From NCBI RefSeq assembly GCF_001436115.1, contig NZ_AYZQ01000002.1, forward strand, positions 124,001 through 188,000: a DNA stretch of 64,000 nucleotides. Reading direction: 5' to 3'. Below, piece by piece: positions 17,206 to 29,239 of this stretch. Below the pieces are notes generated by a model, which made no database searches, had not been told where the DNA came from, and worked only from the letters and a program-made list of their open reading frames with translations. A program made the position numbers and the translations under genes. Source of the DNA: Lacticaseibacillus brantae DSM 23927 (GTDB lineage Bacteria > Bacillota > Bacilli > Lactobacillales > Lactobacillaceae). How positions within the stretch are numbered: the first letter of the stretch is position 1; each line of letters starts with the position of its first letter.

Positions 17206-18063
17206 CTACTGGTCTTTGTATTGTGGCAGAGCCGTCTTCTTGTCAGTGATATCAATAAAGGCGGTTTCGCCATCGGCTTCATCAACGGCCTCTCGGAGTC
17301 GCTTAGCCCCAGCAGCTGTAATGGGCAGTTCAATTAGCTCTTTAGTGGCATTGAGCAATTCTTCTACATCGGCCACTGAGTCCTTGAGTGGCCGCGGATT
17401 GGTCACGTCGAGGGCGCGCAGAATAACAGGTTTCAGCGGTCCGAGCTGCAATAATTCTAGAATTAGACTGTAATCCATATGGTAAGCATCGGCCAAATCA
17501 AGGGTTTCGCGAATCCCTGATTCAGCGGCCATAATGCCGACATTAGTGACCAATTTTGCTTGGGCACCACTGCCGACCGGGCCGACATACTTTACTAGAC
17601 CCAGGAGGTTTAAGACGGGCAGCACCCGATCAAAGCTCTTGGATTCACCGCCAGCGAGCAAAGCCAAATTGGCTTCCCGGGCATAGCGCACCCCACCAAT
17701 CATGGAAATATCTAGAAGGGTGGTATTTTCCGGCATCGCCTTATTGATGGTGAAAATCTTGTTGGGATCAAGTGTAGACGTGACAATCAGAATCGAGTCA
17801 GGTTTTAGGTAATGAACGATTCCCGGATTACCGTCATGCCCCAGGTGGAGATCCATCACATCGGCCGACATGACTGAGGTAATGATGACCGGCGATGCGG
17901 TTACGGCGTCTTCAAGTGATGTCGCCGCCTTGATGTGATCATCGTGAAAAGCGGTCAGGCGGTCCGGATTCGTGTCCCAAATGGTGACCTCGTGACCGCC
18001 GGCGGCTAAATGGGGCACCATTTCTGAACCCATGTCGCCCACGCCAATAAATGAAATCTTCAT
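17206..18063 (-). CDS. NAD(P)-dependent oxidoreductase, 3-hydroxyisobutyrate dehydrogenase family
   Basis: Predicted 285 residues with an N-terminal Rossmann domain (FIGVGDMGSEMVPHL) and the C-terminal helical domain of beta-hydroxyacid dehydrogenases. The catalytic lysine motif GSGAQAKLVTN lies near residues 166-176. Substrate cannot be told: family members act on 3-hydroxyisobutyrate, tartronate semialdehyde, 6-phosphogluconate-like acids or succinic semialdehyde. Start ATG follows AGGAA. It lies 60 bp upstream of proC on the same strand and may be co-transcribed with it. Confidence 0.83.
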   Translation of the reverse strand: MKISFIGVGDMGSEMVPHLAAGGHEVTIWDTNPDRLTAFHDDHIKAATSLEDAVTASPVIITSVMSADVMDLHLGHDGNPGIVHYLKPDSILIVTSTLDPNKIFTINKAMPENTTLLDISMIGGVRYAREANLALLAGGESKSFDRVLPVLNLLGLVKYVGPVGSGAQAKLVTNVGIMAAESGIRETLDLADAYHMDYSLILELLQLGPLKPVILRALDVTNPRPLKDSVADVEELLNATKELIELPITAAGAKRLREAVDEADGETAFIDITDKKTALPQYKDQ

Positions 18064-18166
18064 TGTTGTTCCTCAACTTTCGTTAATCTAAAAATGTACA
18101 TCTACGATAGTCTTTTCCATAGAAACAAGTCAACGTAAGACACTCACGGCTAGACGCTTCCTGTAT

Positions 18167-18206
18167 AAAAAAGGTGATAACAAATTGGATTTTGTTATCA
18201 CCTTTT
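18167..18206 (-). terminator. Terminator of the CNNM gene
   Basis: A 16-bp perfect stem (AAAAGGTGATAACAAA and its complement) with a 6-nt loop, followed on the minus strand by six T. It sits 13 nt downstream of the CNNM stop codon. Confidence 0.88.
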
Positions 18207-18218
18207 AGCGCCGTTATA

Positions 18219-19580
18219 TTATTCTTCAGGTTCTTCTTCGGTTGGTTCCGGTTCAGGATCTTCAGTAACATCAAACCAATTGACGTAACCGCGTTGATAA
18301 TCGGCAACCGTGAAGTTGAAGCGGTCGATTTTGACGGTGTCATGAAGTTTAATATCAGGATAATCTTCCATAATGTAGCCGGCGACTGTGATGATATCAG
18401 AGTCGTCGAACCCAGCGACCTTGGTGTGGAAGAAGCGTTCAAAGTCATACAAGGTGGTCTTCCCACTAACTCGGAACGTCTTGGGGTCATCTGTGGTGAC
18501 AATGTATTCATCTGAGACGTCATCGATTTCATCTTTGACGGTCCCAAAGAGTTCTTCATAGATATCTTTATCGGTAACAATTCCACTGGTCCCACCGTAT
18601 TCATCGACGACCACCACAATTGGCGTTTGCTTTTGAATCATCTGGGTCAGGATTGAATGGATTGGCGTCACTTCTGGGACCGTAATCATAGCCCGCAATA
18701 ACTTGGAGACGCGCACTTGATCGTTGACCTGCGCTTGTTTGACTAAGTCGTAGATGTAGACGTAACCGAGAATTTTATCTTTATCGCCATCAGCAACAAC
18801 TGGGAAACGACTGTATCCTTCTTGCAAGTAGTCCCGTAAGACTTCTTTGACGGTGGCGGTAATATCAACCACCACTAAGGAGGTTCGATCGACCATAATA
18901 TCGTGGGCGGTCTTGTCATTGAGATCAAAGGCCCGTTGCATATAGACGAGATCGTTTTGATCCAGTTCCCCGGTTGTGACGGCGTTCTTACTCAGGCTGA
19001 GAATTTCAGCTTGTGTGAACACTTCATTGCCTTCATCGGCAGGCTTAATCCCAATCAAGCGGATAATCCCAGTAGCACTACTATTGAGTAACCAGACAAA
19101 GGGGTAGAAAACCACGTGGAAGTAGTGCAATGGTGTGACAATCAGTAACAGCGTTTTGACTGGGAAGTCGATGGCCACATTCTTGGGCACGATTTCGGTC
19201 AACACCACTTCTAAGTAAGTCAGGATAATCACCCCAAAAATGGCGCCAATGAGATGCAAGCCGCCACTTGGTAATGACAGATGGGTTAATTTGAGCAAGT
19301 CAACCAGTAAGAATTCTACGGTTGCTTCACCAATCCACCCAAGAACAATCCCGGCAATGGACACCCCAACCTGTGTGGTTGAGAGGTATTCATTTAAATT
19401 GTGCACCATTTTCAGGGCACGTGTAATTTTAGTTTTGTTACCAGTCCCATTGTTTAATAACTCTTCAAGGGCACTGGGGCGACTTTGGACAAGCGCAAAC
19501 TCACTTGCCACGAAGAACGCCGCGAAGAAAAAGGTGACAACCATCACCAATATATTCGAGGCGACCTGGCCACTATCCAT
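18219..19580 (-). CDS. CNNM-domain protein with CBS pair (HlyC/CorC family)
   Basis: Predicted 453 residues. Four membrane segments in the first 200 residues form the CNNM (DUF21) domain (SRPSALEELLNNG, STTQVGVSIAGIVLG), then a CBS pair (about 205-330; MVDRTSLVVVDI, VVVDEYGGTSGIVT) and a C-terminal CorC_HlyC domain (about 345-430) with an acidic tail. Family members are magnesium or cobalt efflux proteins, often mislabelled hemolysins. The ATG at 19580 is 7 nt after GAGGAA; 21 further in-frame codons upstream have no site. Divergent from the amidotransferase gene. Confidence 0.87.
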   Translation of the reverse strand: MDSGQVASNILVMVVTFFFAAFFVASEFALVQSRPSALEELLNNGTGNKTKITRALKMVHNLNEYLSTTQVGVSIAGIVLGWIGEATVEFLLVDLLKLTHLSLPSGGLHLIGAIFGVIILTYLEVVLTEIVPKNVAIDFPVKTLLLIVTPLHYFHVVFYPFVWLLNSSATGIIRLIGIKPADEGNEVFTQAEILSLSKNAVTTGELDQNDLVYMQRAFDLNDKTAHDIMVDRTSLVVVDITATVKEVLRDYLQEGYSRFPVVADGDKDKILGYVYIYDLVKQAQVNDQVRVSKLLRAMITVPEVTPIHSILTQMIQKQTPIVVVVDEYGGTSGIVTDKDIYEELFGTVKDEIDDVSDEYIVTTDDPKTFRVSGKTTLYDFERFFHTKVAGFDDSDIITVAGYIMEDYPDIKLHDTVKIDRFNFTVADYQRGYVNWFDVTEDPEPEPTEEEPEE

Positions 19581-19692
19581 AAATTCATTCCTCATTTCGA
19601 AACAGTATGACATCATTCTAGCATTATCTATCGCAAAAGACACTGGATGTGCTAGACTTTACGCAAATAACTTAATCAACTAGGAGAGTAAA

Positions 19693-20322
19693 ATGCAAAT
19701 TCACGTTATGCAGCATGCACCACTTGAAGACTTAGGCAGTATCGCGCAGTGGGGCGCGGATCACGACATTGATTTCATCGTGCATCGGCTCGATTTAGAT
19801 GACCAGATTGCCACATTGAATCCAGCTGAAATGGATGGCCTGTTACTGTTGGGCGGACCAATGAACGTGGATGATGACTTAGACTTTCTGGCTGCTGAGC
19901 GAATTTTGATTCGTAGCTTAGACAAGCTCGGCCGGCCGGTTTTTGGGATTTGTTTGGGAGCCCAACAAATTGTGCGTGCCTTTGGGGCAGCTGTTTATCC
20001 GCTAGAGACCCCTGAACTTGGCTTTGGCCCGGTGACAGATGTCGCCACTCAAAGCGAGTTCAGTCCCTTTAACTGGCACGGCGATGCCATGGCGGATCTG
20101 CCCGGGAGCGAATTGTTGTTCACCAATGAGGTCGCCCATAACCAAGGCTTTCGGTATCACCAAACCTTAGGGATTCAGTTCCATTTGGAGTTTTCGCCTG
20201 AGACTGTGGCCCAAATCGTGGCCGATGATCCCATGGCTGCCGGCGTTGATCCTGAAGTTAACGGTGATTTTGCGGGCAATCAGGCGCGCTTAGCTAACTT
20301 GTTATCAACTGTCTTTATTTAA
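19693..20322 (+). CDS. Class I glutamine amidotransferase domain protein
   Basis: Predicted 209 residues, one GATase1 domain as in stand-alone GuaA-like amidotransferases. The nucleophile elbow GICLGAQ (Cys near residue 95) and the His-Glu pair in [11 protein letters not shown] are intact, and the oxyanion strand GGPMNV is present. Partner and acceptor unknown; such stand-alone proteins include gamma-glutamyl peptidases. The start ATG follows AGGAG. Only 13 nt separate it from the glutathione-reductase-like gene, so the two form an operon and a link to glutathione or gamma-glutamyl compounds is plausible (inference). Confidence 0.82.
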   Translation: MQIHVMQHAPLEDLGSIAQWGADHDIDFIVHRLDLDDQIATLNPAEMDGLLLLGGPMNVDDDLDFLAAERILIRSLDKLGRPVFGICLGAQQIVRAFGAAVYPLETPELGFGPVTDVATQSEFSPFNWHGDAMADLPGSELLFTNEVAHNQGFRYHQTLGIQFHLEFSPETVAQIVADDPMAAGVDPEVNGDFAGNQARLANLLSTVFI

Positions 20323-20335
20323 TAGGAGGAGACAC

Positions 20336-21676
20336 ATGGAAACATACGACTACATCGTGATTGGTGGCGGCTCTGGTGGAATTGCTTCTGCCAATCGGGC
20401 TGGGATGCATGGCGCGAAAGTGTTAGTCATTGAAGCTGACGCGATTGGCGGCACCTGTGTGAATCGCGGGTGTGTGCCTAAGAAAATCATGTGGCAAGCC
20501 GCACAGATGCTCCACGAGTTTGATTATTCTGCTGATTACGGGCTCAAGTTTGATTATCAGGGCCTGGATTGGCAGCACTTAGCTGAAAAGCGTGATGGCT
20601 ATATCGAAGAAATGCACGGTTATTATAATCGGGGCCTGGATAGCAATCACGTGACTCGAGTTTACGGCTACGCGACCTTGAAGTCAGCGCATGTTGTTGC
20701 GGTGGGTGATCGAGAATTCACCGCACCCCATATTCTGATTGCGACAGGCGCTAAGCCTAAAGTGCCTGATATTCCCGGTATTGAGTTAGCACGCGACTCG
20801 ACGAGCTTTTTTGAAATGCCAGAACAGCCACAACGCGTTGCCATTATTGGGAGTGGCTATATTGCGACGGAATTAGCTGGGATGATGAATCAATTTGGTT
20901 CTGAAGTCCACGTGCTCTTGAAGTATGGCAGTCTCTTACCAAAGTTCGACCAGATGCTGGCCCAAGCAGTCACCACGCGCTACACCGAGGAAGGCGTCAT
21001 TTTCCATCCTTACGCCCAGGAACAAGCGATTGTGCAAACAGACGCTGGCTTGACGGTGACAACACTGGAAGGTGAAGCCATCACAGTTGACGCCGCTGTC
21101 TATGCGACTGGCCGCCAACCAAATGTCACCGGGTTTGGCTTGGAGAACACTAAGGTAGCCTTGGATGACCAAGGCTTCATCAAAGTCGATCAATTCCAGA
21201 ACACGACGGAACCTGGTATCTATGCAGTCGGGGATGTAACAGGTAATCACTTGTTGACCCCAGTCGCAATTGCCGCTGGCCGGCGCTTGTCGAATCGGCT
21301 GTTTAACAATATGCCAGATGAATACTTAGATTACACCAATATCCCAACGGTCGTTTTCTCATTACCAACGATTGGCACCGTCGGTTTGAGCGAACAGGAC
21401 GCAATTGAATTATATGGCGATGCCGTGAAGGTGTATTATGCCAAGTTCACACCAATGTTTTACGGGTTGAGTGATCAGCCAGTGAAGTCACAGATTAAAA
21501 TGGTCTGCTATGGACCAGACGAGAAGATTGTCGGTTTGCACGGTTTTGGTATCGACATTGCTGAGATGCTTCAAGGATTTGCCGTGGCAGTAAAGATGGG
21601 GGCAACAAAGTCAGACTTTGATCACACCGTTGCCATTCACCCAACTAGTGCCGAAGAATTCGTCACTATGAAGTAG
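20336..21676 (+). CDS. gor: Glutathione-disulfide reductase-like flavoprotein
   Basis: Predicted 446 residues of the class I pyridine nucleotide-disulfide oxidoreductase family. FAD site [10 protein letters not shown], redox-active disulfide [13 protein letters not shown] (Cys about 42 and 47), NAD(P) site [10 protein letters not shown], second FAD motif YAVGDVTGN, and the C-terminal HPTSAEE with catalytic histidine are all present. It should reduce glutathione disulfide or a related low-molecular-weight disulfide with NADPH. Start ATG follows AGGAGG. Second gene of a pair with the amidotransferase. The rpoB promoter begins 3 nt after its stop. Confidence 0.88.
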   Translation: METYDYIVIGGGSGGIASANRAGMHGAKVLVIEADAIGGTCVNRGCVPKKIMWQAAQMLHEFDYSADYGLKFDYQGLDWQHLAEKRDGYIEEMHGYYNRGLDSNHVTRVYGYATLKSAHVVAVGDREFTAPHILIATGAKPKVPDIPGIELARDSTSFFEMPEQPQRVAIIGSGYIATELAGMMNQFGSEVHVLLKYGSLLPKFDQMLAQAVTTRYTEEGVIFHPYAQEQAIVQTDAGLTVTTLEGEAITVDAAVYATGRQPNVTGFGLENTKVALDDQGFIKVDQFQNTTEPGIYAVGDVTGNHLLTPVAIAAGRRLSNRLFNNMPDEYLDYTNIPTVVFSLPTIGTVGLSEQDAIELYGDAVKVYYAKFTPMFYGLSDQPVKSQIKMVCYGPDEKIVGLHGFGIDIAEMLQGFAVAVKMGATKSDFDHTVAIHPTSAEEFVTMK

Positions 21677-21678
21677 GG

Positions 21679-21707
21679 TTGACATTCGCTTCAGAAAAAA
21701 GTACCAT
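21679..21707 (+). promoter_or_regulatory. Promoter of the rpoBC leader
   Basis: A perfect -35 TTGACA, 17-nt spacer, and -10 TACCAT. It lies upstream of a structured leader of about 215 nt that leads into rpoB. Confidence 0.7.
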
Positions 21708-21729
21708 AGTATCAATTGCATTTCGGTTT

Positions 21730-21824
21730 GGACAACTGCCTTGACGATCTATTGTCCGTCAAGGTCCATGAAAAAAACAAAAGTCGCAGGTGAATTTTCC
21801 ACAAGCAACTTTTGGTTTTTTTTT
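21730..21824 (+). promoter_or_regulatory. Structured rpoB leader with terminator (possible Lacto-rpoB RNA)
   Basis: Two hairpins lie between the promoter and rpoB. The first pairs CTTGACG (21740-21746) with CGTCAAG (21757-21763), extended by GGAC/GTCC at its base (21730-21733, 21764-21767). A competing pairing, GGACAA (21730-21735) with TTGTCC (21752-21757), cannot form at the same time. The second hairpin (arms CAAAAGT and ACTTTTG, about 21777-21814) ends in nine T and looks like an intrinsic terminator. A conserved RNA named Lacto-rpoB is known upstream of rpoB in Lactobacillales; the position fits, but I cannot run its covariance model. Confidence 0.6.
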
Positions 21825-21928
21825 GCTCAAAAAGTCCCCCGCGGCGACTTTGTAATCGCAACTTAATATTCTTTACGTTAAATTTACAAAGCAAACGGGA
21901 CCGAAAAATCTAATGAGGGGTGAACAAC

Positions 21929-24900
21929 TTGCCAGGACACTTAGTGAATTATGGTAAACATCGTACACGTCGTTCTTACGCCCGAATCAAAGAAGTTTTG
22001 GATTTACCTAACTTAATTGAAATTCAATCCAATTCTTATCAATGGTTCTTGGACGAAGGATTGCGCGAAATGTTTGATGACATTATGCCAATCGATGATT
22101 TCCAGGGGAACCTGTCACTTGAGTTTGTTGATTATCAATTACTTGAACCTAAATACACCGTCGAGGAAGCTCGCCAGCACGATGCGAACTACTCTGCACC
22201 ACTCCACGTTACTTTGCGCTTAACCAACCACGAAACTGGCGAAATTAAGTCTCAAGACGTGTTCTTTGGTGACTTCCCATTGATGACCGAACAAGGGACC
22301 TTCATTATTAACGGGGCAGAACGGGTTATTGTTTCACAATTAGTTCGTTCCCCAGGTGTCTACTTTAACAGTGCAACCGATAAGAATTCTCGTGTGACCT
22401 ATGGTGCCACTGCGATTCCTAACCGGGGTGCCTGGTTAGAATATGAAACTGATGCCAAGGATATTGCCTATGTCCGGATCGACCGGACCCGTAAGATTCC
22501 AATGACGGAATTAGTTCGGGCCTTGGGCTTCGGTTCCGACCAAGACATTATCAACATGTTAGGCGATAACGATTCCTTAATGCTCACCCTTGAAAAGGAC
22601 GTCCACAAGAACACGGACGATTCTCGTACGGATGAAGCCTTGAAGGATATTTACGAGCGGCTACGCCCAGGCGAACCTAAGACGGCTGACTCATCTCGGT
22701 CACTTTTGTATGCGCGTTTCTTCGATCCAAAGCGTTACGACTTAGCTAATGTTGGTCGTTACAAGGTCAACAAGAAGCTCAGCTTAAAGACTCGGTTATT
22801 GAACCAAGTCTTAGCTGAAACTTTGGCTGACCCTGATACCGGTGAAGTCATTGCCCAAAAGGGTGATAAGATCGATCGCCAAGTGATGGATACCTTAGGT
22901 GCCTACCTTGATCGTGAAGACTTTAAGACGGTCACTTATCAACCAAGCGACCAAGGTGTCTTAACTGACCCAATGACCTTACAAGTGATTAAGGTTTATT
23001 CCCAAGTCACCCCTGACAAGGAAATCAACTTAATTGGTAATGGTCACATTGATAAGAAAGTGAAGCATTTAACCCCAGCTGATATCGTGGCTTCCATGAA
23101 CTACTTCTTGAACTTACAAGAAGGTCTTGGAAACACTGATGATATTGATCACTTGGGTAACCGGCGGATTCGTTCCGTGGGTGAATTGTTGCAAAACCAA
23201 TTCCGTATCGGTTTATCCCGGATGGAACGGGTGGTTCGCGAACGGATGTCGATCCAAGACACCAGCACCGTGACCCCACAACAATTGATCAATATTCGTC
23301 CAGTTGTGGCTTCAATTAAAGAATTCTTTGGTTCATCTCAATTGTCACAGTTCATGGATCAGACCAACCCACTTGGGGAATTAACCCATAAGCGGCGTTT
23401 ATCTGCCTTAGGACCTGGTGGTTTGACGCGTGACCGTGCCGGTTATGAAGTCCGGGACGTGCACTATACTCATTATGGCCGGATGTGTCCAATTGAAACC
23501 CCAGAAGGCCCTAACATTGGGTTGATTAACAGCTTGGCTTCTTACGCTGTTGTGAACCCTTATGGCTTCATCGAAACCCCATATCGCCGGGTTGACTGGG
23601 ATACCAACAAAGTTACCGACAAGATCGACTACTTAACAGCCGATGAAGAAGATAACTATGTTGTCGCTCAGGCGAACTCACCATTAAATGATGATGGTTC
23701 TTTCGTTGAAGAGACTGTTCTGGCTCGTAAGAAAGATGACAACATCGAAACGACCCCAGATAAAGTTGACTACATGGACGTTTCACCTAAGCAAGTTGTC
23801 GCTGTTGCGACTGCCTGCATTCCTTTCTTGGAAAACGATGACTCCAACCGGGCCCTGATGGGTGCGAACATGCAACGTCAGGCTGTGCCTTTAGTTGATC
23901 CTAAGGCCCCACTTGTTGGGACCGGGATGGAATATAAGGCTGCTCATGACTCAGGGACGGCGATTTTAGCTGCTCACCCTGGGACCGTTGAATACGTTGA
24001 TGCTAAGCAAATCCGTGTGCGTCGTGAAGACGGTGCCTTGGACAAGTATAGCTTGATGAAGTTCCGCCGTAGTAATGCGGGTAAGAACTACAACCAACGC
24101 CCAATTGTTCGCCTTGGCGACAAGGTTGATGCCAATGAAATCATTGCTGACGGGCCAGCGATGGAAAATGGGGAATTAGCTTTAGGCCAAAACCCTGTCA
24201 TCGCGTTCATGACCTGGAACATGTACAACTATGAAGATGCGATTGTCATGTCTGAAAAGTTGGTCCGCGAAGATAAGTACACTTCAATTCATATTGAAGA
24301 ATACGAATCAGAAGCACGTGATACCAAGCTTGGACCTGAAGAAGTGACACGTGAATTGCCTAACGTCGGTGAAGACGCATTGAAGGATCTTGATGAATTC
24401 GGGATTGTTCGTGTCGGTGCCGAAGTTAAGGATGGCGACATTTTGGTTGGTAAGGTAACGCCTAAGGGTGTGACTGAATTATCAGCTGAAGAACGCTTGT
24501 TGCACGCTATTTTCGGTGAAAAGGCGCGCGAAGTCCGCGATACCTCCTTGCGGGTACCTCATGGTGGCGGCGGGATTATTCAAGACGTCCGGATCTTCAC
24601 TCGTGAAGCCGGCGATGAATTATCACCTGGCGTGAACATGATGGTCCGGGTATACATTACTCAGAAGCGGAAGATTCAAGTCGGCGATAAGATGGCTGGT
24701 CGTCATGGTAACAAGGGGACGGTTTCCGTCGTTGTGCCTGAAGAAGACATGCCATTCTTACCTGATGGAACACCGGTTGATATTTGCTTGTCACCAATGG
24801 GTGTGCCAAGTCGTATGAACATCGGTCAAGTGCTCGAATTGCACTTGGGGATGGCCGCACGTAATCTTGGCATCCACGTTGCAACACCTGTCTTTGATGG

Positions 24901-25507
24901 TGCCAACGAAAAAGACCTCTGGGCAACTGTTAAGGAAGCTGGCATGGCTTCTGACGGTAAGTCTGTCCTTTATGATGGTCGTACTGGTGAACCATTTGAA
25001 AACCGTGTTTCTGTCGGTGTCATGTACTACATGAAGCTCGCCCACATGGTTGATGACAAGTTGCATGCCCGTTCAATCGGACCTTACTCACTTGTTACCC
25101 AACAACCTCTTGGTGGTAAAGCTCAGTTTGGTGGCCAGCGTTTCGGGGAAATGGAAGTTTGGGCCCTGGAAGCTTACGGTGCTGCCTACACCTTACAAGA
25201 AATCTTGACTTACAAGTCTGATGACGTGGTTGGTCGGGTTAAGACCTATGAAGCCATCGTTAAGGGCGAACCAATTCCTAAGCCAGGTGTGCCAGAATCC
25301 TTCCGTGTGCTCGTGAAGGAACTGCAATCCTTGGGTCTGGATATGAAGGTGCTTGATCAAGAGAAACAAGAAATTGAACTCCGGGACATGGATGATGAAG
25401 ACGACGATATCGTTTCCGTTGATGCATTAGCGAAGTTTGCGGCCGAACAAGAAGAGAAGAAGGCCCAAGAAGCAGCTGCCACTGCTGAAAACAATGACGA
25501 AAACTAA
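21929..25507 (+). CDS. rpoB: DNA-directed RNA polymerase subunit beta
   Basis: Predicted 1192 residues, full length for Firmicutes. The TTG start at 21929 gives [20 protein letters not shown], the usual N-terminus, and lies 6 nt after GAGGGGTG; the GTG at 21920 overlaps that site. The rifampicin region reads [20 protein letters not shown] followed by [11 protein letters not shown], so Asp516, His526 and Ser531 (E. coli numbering) are wild type. The late [12 protein letters not shown] motif is intact. The C-terminus is a short acidic, Glu/Ala-rich tail. rpoC follows after 15 nt. Confidence 0.98.
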   Translation: MPGHLVNYGKHRTRRSYARIKEVLDLPNLIEIQSNSYQWFLDEGLREMFDDIMPIDDFQGNLSLEFVDYQLLEPKYTVEEARQHDANYSAPLHVTLRLTNHETGEIKSQDVFFGDFPLMTEQGTFIINGAERVIVSQLVRSPGVYFNSATDKNSRVTYGATAIPNRGAWLEYETDAKDIAYVRIDRTRKIPMTELVRALGFGSDQDIINMLGDNDSLMLTLEKDVHKNTDDSRTDEALKDIYERLRPGEPKTADSSRSLLYARFFDPKRYDLANVGRYKVNKKLSLKTRLLNQVLAETLADPDTGEVIAQKGDKIDRQVMDTLGAYLDREDFKTVTYQPSDQGVLTDPMTLQVIKVYSQVTPDKEINLIGNGHIDKKVKHLTPADIVASMNYFLNLQEGLGNTDDIDHLGNRRIRSVGELLQNQFRIGLSRMERVVRERMSIQDTSTVTPQQLINIRPVVASIKEFFGSSQLSQFMDQTNPLGELTHKRRLSALGPGGLTRDRAGYEVRDVHYTHYGRMCPIETPEGPNIGLINSLASYAVVNPYGFIETPYRRVDWDTNKVTDKIDYLTADEEDNYVVAQANSPLNDDGSFVEETVLARKKDDNIETTPDKVDYMDVSPKQVVAVATACIPFLENDDSNRALMGANMQRQAVPLVDPKAPLVGTGMEYKAAHDSGTAILAAHPGTVEYVDAKQIRVRREDGALDKYSLMKFRRSNAGKNYNQRPIVRLGDKVDANEIIADGPAMENGELALGQNPVIAFMTWNMYNYEDAIVMSEKLVREDKYTSIHIEEYESEARDTKLGPEEVTRELPNVGEDALKDLDEFGIVRVGAEVKDGDILVGKVTPKGVTELSAEERLLHAIFGEKAREVRDTSLRVPHGGGGIIQDVRIFTREAGDELSPGVNMMVRVYITQKRKIQVGDKMAGRHGNKGTVSVVVPEEDMPFLPDGTPVDICLSPMGVPSRMNIGQVLELHLGMAARNLGIHVATPVFDGANEKDLWATVKEAGMASDGKSVLYDGRTGEPFENRVSVGVMYYMKLAHMVDDKLHARSIGPYSLVTQQPLGGKAQFGGQRFGEMEVWALEAYGAAYTLQEILTYKSDDVVGRVKTYEAIVKGEPIPKPGVPESFRVLVKELQSLGLDMKVLDQEKQEIELRDMDDEDDDIVSVDALAKFAAEQEEKKAQEAAATAENNDEN

Positions 25508-25522
25508 TAGGAGGTCAGCCTT

Positions 25523-28500
25523 TTGATTGATGTCAATAAGTTTGAAAGTATGCAAATTGGCTTAGCCTCGCCTGACAAAATCCGTAGTTGGTCTTATGGT
25601 GAAGTTAAAAAGCCAGAAACCATCAACTATCGGACTTTAAAACCAGAGCGAGACGGTCTGTTTGATGAACGGATTTTCGGACCAACCAAAGACTGGGAAT
25701 GTGCCTGTGGTAAGTACAAGCGGATTCGTTATAAGGGTATCGTTTGTGACCGATGCGGGGTTGAAGTAACTCGCGCTAAGGTACGTCGCGAACGGATGGG
25801 CCATATTGAATTGGCTGCACCTGTATCACATATCTGGTACTTCAAGGGTATTCCTAGCCGTATGGGTCTTGTCTTGGACATGTCCCCTCGTGCACTTGAA
25901 GAAGTCATCTACTTCGCATCTTATGTTGTGATTGATGGCGGCGATACTGCACTTGAAAAGAAACAATTACTCACTGAACGTGAATATCGTGAAAAGCGCG
26001 ACCAATATGGTGACGCCTTTAACGCGAAGATGGGTGCTGAAGCAATCAAGGAATTACTTGCTGATGTTGACCTTGAAGGCGAAGTTGCTGGCTTGAAGGA
26101 AGACTTAAAGTCTGCCCAAGGCCAAAAGCGGACCCGTGCCATTCGTCGACTCGATATCCTTGATGCCTTCCGTCAATCTGGTAACAACCCAGCTTGGATG
26201 ATTATGGACACCATCCCCGTCATCCCACCTGATTTGCGGCCAATGGTTCAACTCGAAGGTGGCCGGTTTGCGACCAGCGACTTGAACGACTTGTACCGGC
26301 GGGTGATCAACCGAAATAACCGGTTGAAGCGGTTATTAGATTTGAATGCCCCAAGTATTATTGTTCAAAACGAAAAGCGGATGTTACAAGAAGCCGTTGA
26401 CGCCTTGATCGATAATGGGCGTCGTGGCCGGCCTGTGACTGGTCCTGGTAACCGACCATTGAAGTCCCTTTCACATATGTTGAAGGGTAAGCAAGGTCGT
26501 TTCCGTCAGAACTTGCTGGGTAAGCGTGTTGACTACTCAGGTCGTTCGGTTATCGACGTTGGCCCTACATTGAAGTTCTATCAATGTGGGTTACCTCGTG
26601 AAATGGCCCTTGAATTATTCAAGCCTTTTGTGATGCGGGAATTGGTGAAGCGCGAAATGGCAAGCAACATCAAGAATGCTCGCCGTAAGATTGACCGCCA
26701 AGATGACGATATTTGGGATGTTCTTGAAGAAGTCATCAAGGAACGGCCAGTGCTGCTCAACCGGGCACCTACACTTCACCGTTTAGGGATTCAAGCCTTT
26801 GAACCAATCTTGGTTGACGGTAAGGCCATTCGTTTACACCCAATCGTGTGTGAAGCCTACAACGCTGACTTTGATGGGGACCAAATGGCAATCCACGTGC
26901 CATTATCTGATGAAGCTCAGGCTGAAGCACGTTTGCTGATGCTTGCTGCTCATCACATCCTGGCACCTAAAGATGGTAAGCCTATCGTTACCCCTTCTCA
27001 GGATATCGTTTTAGGGAACTACTACTTGACTATGGAACAAAAAGGCCGCGAAGGCGAAGGCATGATTTTTGCCAACACCAACGAAGTCTTGATGGCCCTC
27101 CAAAATGGTTACGTGCACTTGCACTCCCGGATTGGTTTGGCTGCTGCTTCCATGCCAAAGAAGCCATTTACTGAAGACCAAAAGCATAAAGTGATGGTCA
27201 CCAGTGTGGGTAAAGTGATTTTCAACGAAATCATGCCTGAAGAATTACCATTCTTGAACGAACCATCTACAACGAATATTGTAAATGGGACACCTGACAA
27301 GTACTTTATTGATGCTGGGACTGATATCAACGCCTTCTTAACTGATGCACCGTTGATCCCACCATTCAAGAAAGGCTTCTTGAGTGATATTATCGCTGAA
27401 GTCTTCAAGACCTATAAGGTTCAACGGACCAGTGATTTATTGGATGATATGAAGACCTTGGGTTACACTCAGGCGACTAATTCTGGTTTAACCGTGGGTG
27501 TGTCAGATATTACGGATCTCCCTGAAAAGGCTGATATCGTGAATGACGCGCACAAGAAGGTTGCGACTGTCTCCAAGCAATTCCGTCGTGGGCTCATTAC
27601 CGATGAAGAACGGCATGATCGCGTTATCTCCATCTGGAACGAAGCTAAAGATCAAATCCAACAGGCCTTGGTTGATAGTTTCGACCCAACCAATCCTATT
27701 TCTATGATGAGTGACTCCGGTGCCCGGGGTAACATTTCTAACTTTACTCAGCTTGCCGGGATGCGTGGTTTGATGGCTGCGCCTAACGGTGGGATGATGG
27801 AAGTTCCAGTTATCTCAAACTTCCGTGAAGGCTTATCTGTTATGGAAATGTTCATGTCAACCCACGGGGCCCGTAAAGGGATGACCGATACGGCCTTAAA
27901 GACTGCTGACTCAGGTTACTTGACTCGCCGTCTGGTTGACGTTGCGCAAGATGTAATTGTTCGTGAAGAAGACTGTGGCACTGACCGTGGTCTTGTTGTC
28001 CGGGCAATTCGTGAAGGTAACGAAATGATCGAACCATTGTACGATCGTTTGGTTGGCCGTTACGCAATGAAGAGCGTGGTGGATCCAGCAACAGGTGAAG
28101 TCATTGTTGCGAAGAATTCGATGATGGATGAAGACTTAGCCCAAGCTGTTGTTGATGCTGGGGTTGAAGAAGTGACCATCCGTTCCGTCTTCACTTGTGA
28201 CACCAAGCACGGTGTTTGCCAAATGTGCTACGGCCGTAACTTGGCTACTGGTCAACAAGTTGAAGTCGGTGAAGCTGTTGGTACCGTTGCTGCCCAATCT
28301 ATCGGTGAACCAGGTACGCAATTAACCATGCGTAACTTCCATACCGGTGGTGTTGCTGGTGGTGAAGATATTACTCAAGGGTTGCCTCGTGTTCAGGAAA
28401 TCTTTGAAGCCCGTAATCCTAAGGGGCAAGCTGTCATTACTGAAGTGACCGGTGAAATCACCGCCATCGAAGAGAATGCGGCTGAACATACCCGTGAAAT

Positions 28501-29176
28501 TACGGTTCAAGGTTCAAATGATACCCGTAAGTACTCTGTCCCTTATGCTTCATCTGTTGCTGTCGCAGAAGGCGACCACATTCAACAGGGTGAACGATTA
28601 ACTGGTGGGTCAATTGATCCTAAGCAATTAATCCAAATCCGTGATGTGATCACCACTGAAAACTACTTGCTTCACGAAGTCCAAAAGGTCTATCGGATGC
28701 AAGGGGTTGAAATTGGCGATAAGCATGTTGAAGTAATGGTTCGTCAGATGTTACGGAAGATTCGGGTGATGGATCCAGGTGACACCGAAATTCTGCCAGG
28801 GACCTTGCTGGATATCAGCGAATTCTCTGATCGGAACAAGGATACCTTGATTAAGGGTGGTATTCCTGCAACTGGCCGTCCAGTCTTGCTTGGGATTACA
28901 AAGGCTTCTCTTGAAACGAATAGTTTCTTGTCTGCCGCATCCTTCCAAGAAACAACTCGTGTGCTTACCGATGCTTCTATTCGTGGTAAGAACGATCCAT
29001 TACTTGGGCTCAAGGAAAATGTTATCATCGGGAAGATCATTCCTGCTGGTACTGGTATGGCAACATACCGTCACATGGAACCTAAGAGTGTCGGCACCGT
29101 TTCGCAAAACGTATATTCGATTTCTGATATCGAAGCCCAAATGCAAAATGATGACCAACCAACTGAAGACCAATAA
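25523..29176 (+). CDS. rpoC: DNA-directed RNA polymerase subunit beta'
   Basis: Predicted 1217 residues. The TTG start at 25523 is 7 nt after AGGAGG. N-terminal zinc ribbon cysteines ([17 protein letters not shown]), the Mg-binding catalytic loop [12 protein letters not shown], and the second zinc site ([11 protein letters not shown]) are present. Forms the catalytic centre with RpoB. Co-transcribed with rpoB; a strong terminator with the recurrent GACAAAAC core follows at 29191. Confidence 0.98.
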   Translation: MIDVNKFESMQIGLASPDKIRSWSYGEVKKPETINYRTLKPERDGLFDERIFGPTKDWECACGKYKRIRYKGIVCDRCGVEVTRAKVRRERMGHIELAAPVSHIWYFKGIPSRMGLVLDMSPRALEEVIYFASYVVIDGGDTALEKKQLLTEREYREKRDQYGDAFNAKMGAEAIKELLADVDLEGEVAGLKEDLKSAQGQKRTRAIRRLDILDAFRQSGNNPAWMIMDTIPVIPPDLRPMVQLEGGRFATSDLNDLYRRVINRNNRLKRLLDLNAPSIIVQNEKRMLQEAVDALIDNGRRGRPVTGPGNRPLKSLSHMLKGKQGRFRQNLLGKRVDYSGRSVIDVGPTLKFYQCGLPREMALELFKPFVMRELVKREMASNIKNARRKIDRQDDDIWDVLEEVIKERPVLLNRAPTLHRLGIQAFEPILVDGKAIRLHPIVCEAYNADFDGDQMAIHVPLSDEAQAEARLLMLAAHHILAPKDGKPIVTPSQDIVLGNYYLTMEQKGREGEGMIFANTNEVLMALQNGYVHLHSRIGLAAASMPKKPFTEDQKHKVMVTSVGKVIFNEIMPEELPFLNEPSTTNIVNGTPDKYFIDAGTDINAFLTDAPLIPPFKKGFLSDIIAEVFKTYKVQRTSDLLDDMKTLGYTQATNSGLTVGVSDITDLPEKADIVNDAHKKVATVSKQFRRGLITDEERHDRVISIWNEAKDQIQQALVDSFDPTNPISMMSDSGARGNISNFTQLAGMRGLMAAPNGGMMEVPVISNFREGLSVMEMFMSTHGARKGMTDTALKTADSGYLTRRLVDVAQDVIVREEDCGTDRGLVVRAIREGNEMIEPLYDRLVGRYAMKSVVDPATGEVIVAKNSMMDEDLAQAVVDAGVEEVTIRSVFTCDTKHGVCQMCYGRNLATGQQVEVGEAVGTVAAQSIGEPGTQLTMRNFHTGGVAGGEDITQGLPRVQEIFEARNPKGQAVITEVTGEITAIEENAAEHTREITVQGSNDTRKYSVPYASSVAVAEGDHIQQGERLTGGSIDPKQLIQIRDVITTENYLLHEVQKVYRMQGVEIGDKHVEVMVRQMLRKIRVMDPGDTEILPGTLLDISEFSDRNKDTLIKGGIPATGRPVLLGITKASLETNSFLSAASFQETTRVLTDASIRGKNDPLLGLKENVIIGKIIPAGTGMATYRHMEPKSVGTVSQNVYSISDIEAQMQNDDQPTEDQ

Positions 29177-29190
29177 TCTTTAGCCAAATC

Positions 29191-29236
29191 AAAAAAGCCA
29201 GGACAAAACGTTACGTTTTGTTCTGGCTTTTTTTGT
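29191..29236. terminator. Bidirectional terminator after rpoC
   Basis: AAAAAAGCCAGGACAAAACG pairs with its near complement around a TTA loop and ends in seven T. It also serves the convergent RpiR regulator gene, whose stop codon is 4 nt away. It shares the GACAAAAC core. Confidence 0.9.
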
Positions 29237-29239
29237 GGC

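Noticed and set aside
21730-21764. H-type pseudoknot in the rpoB leader
   Set aside because: GGACAA/TTGTCC and CCTTGAC/GTCAAGG interleave, but the loop between the last two strands would be zero nucleotides across a 6-bp stem, so competing hairpins are more likely.
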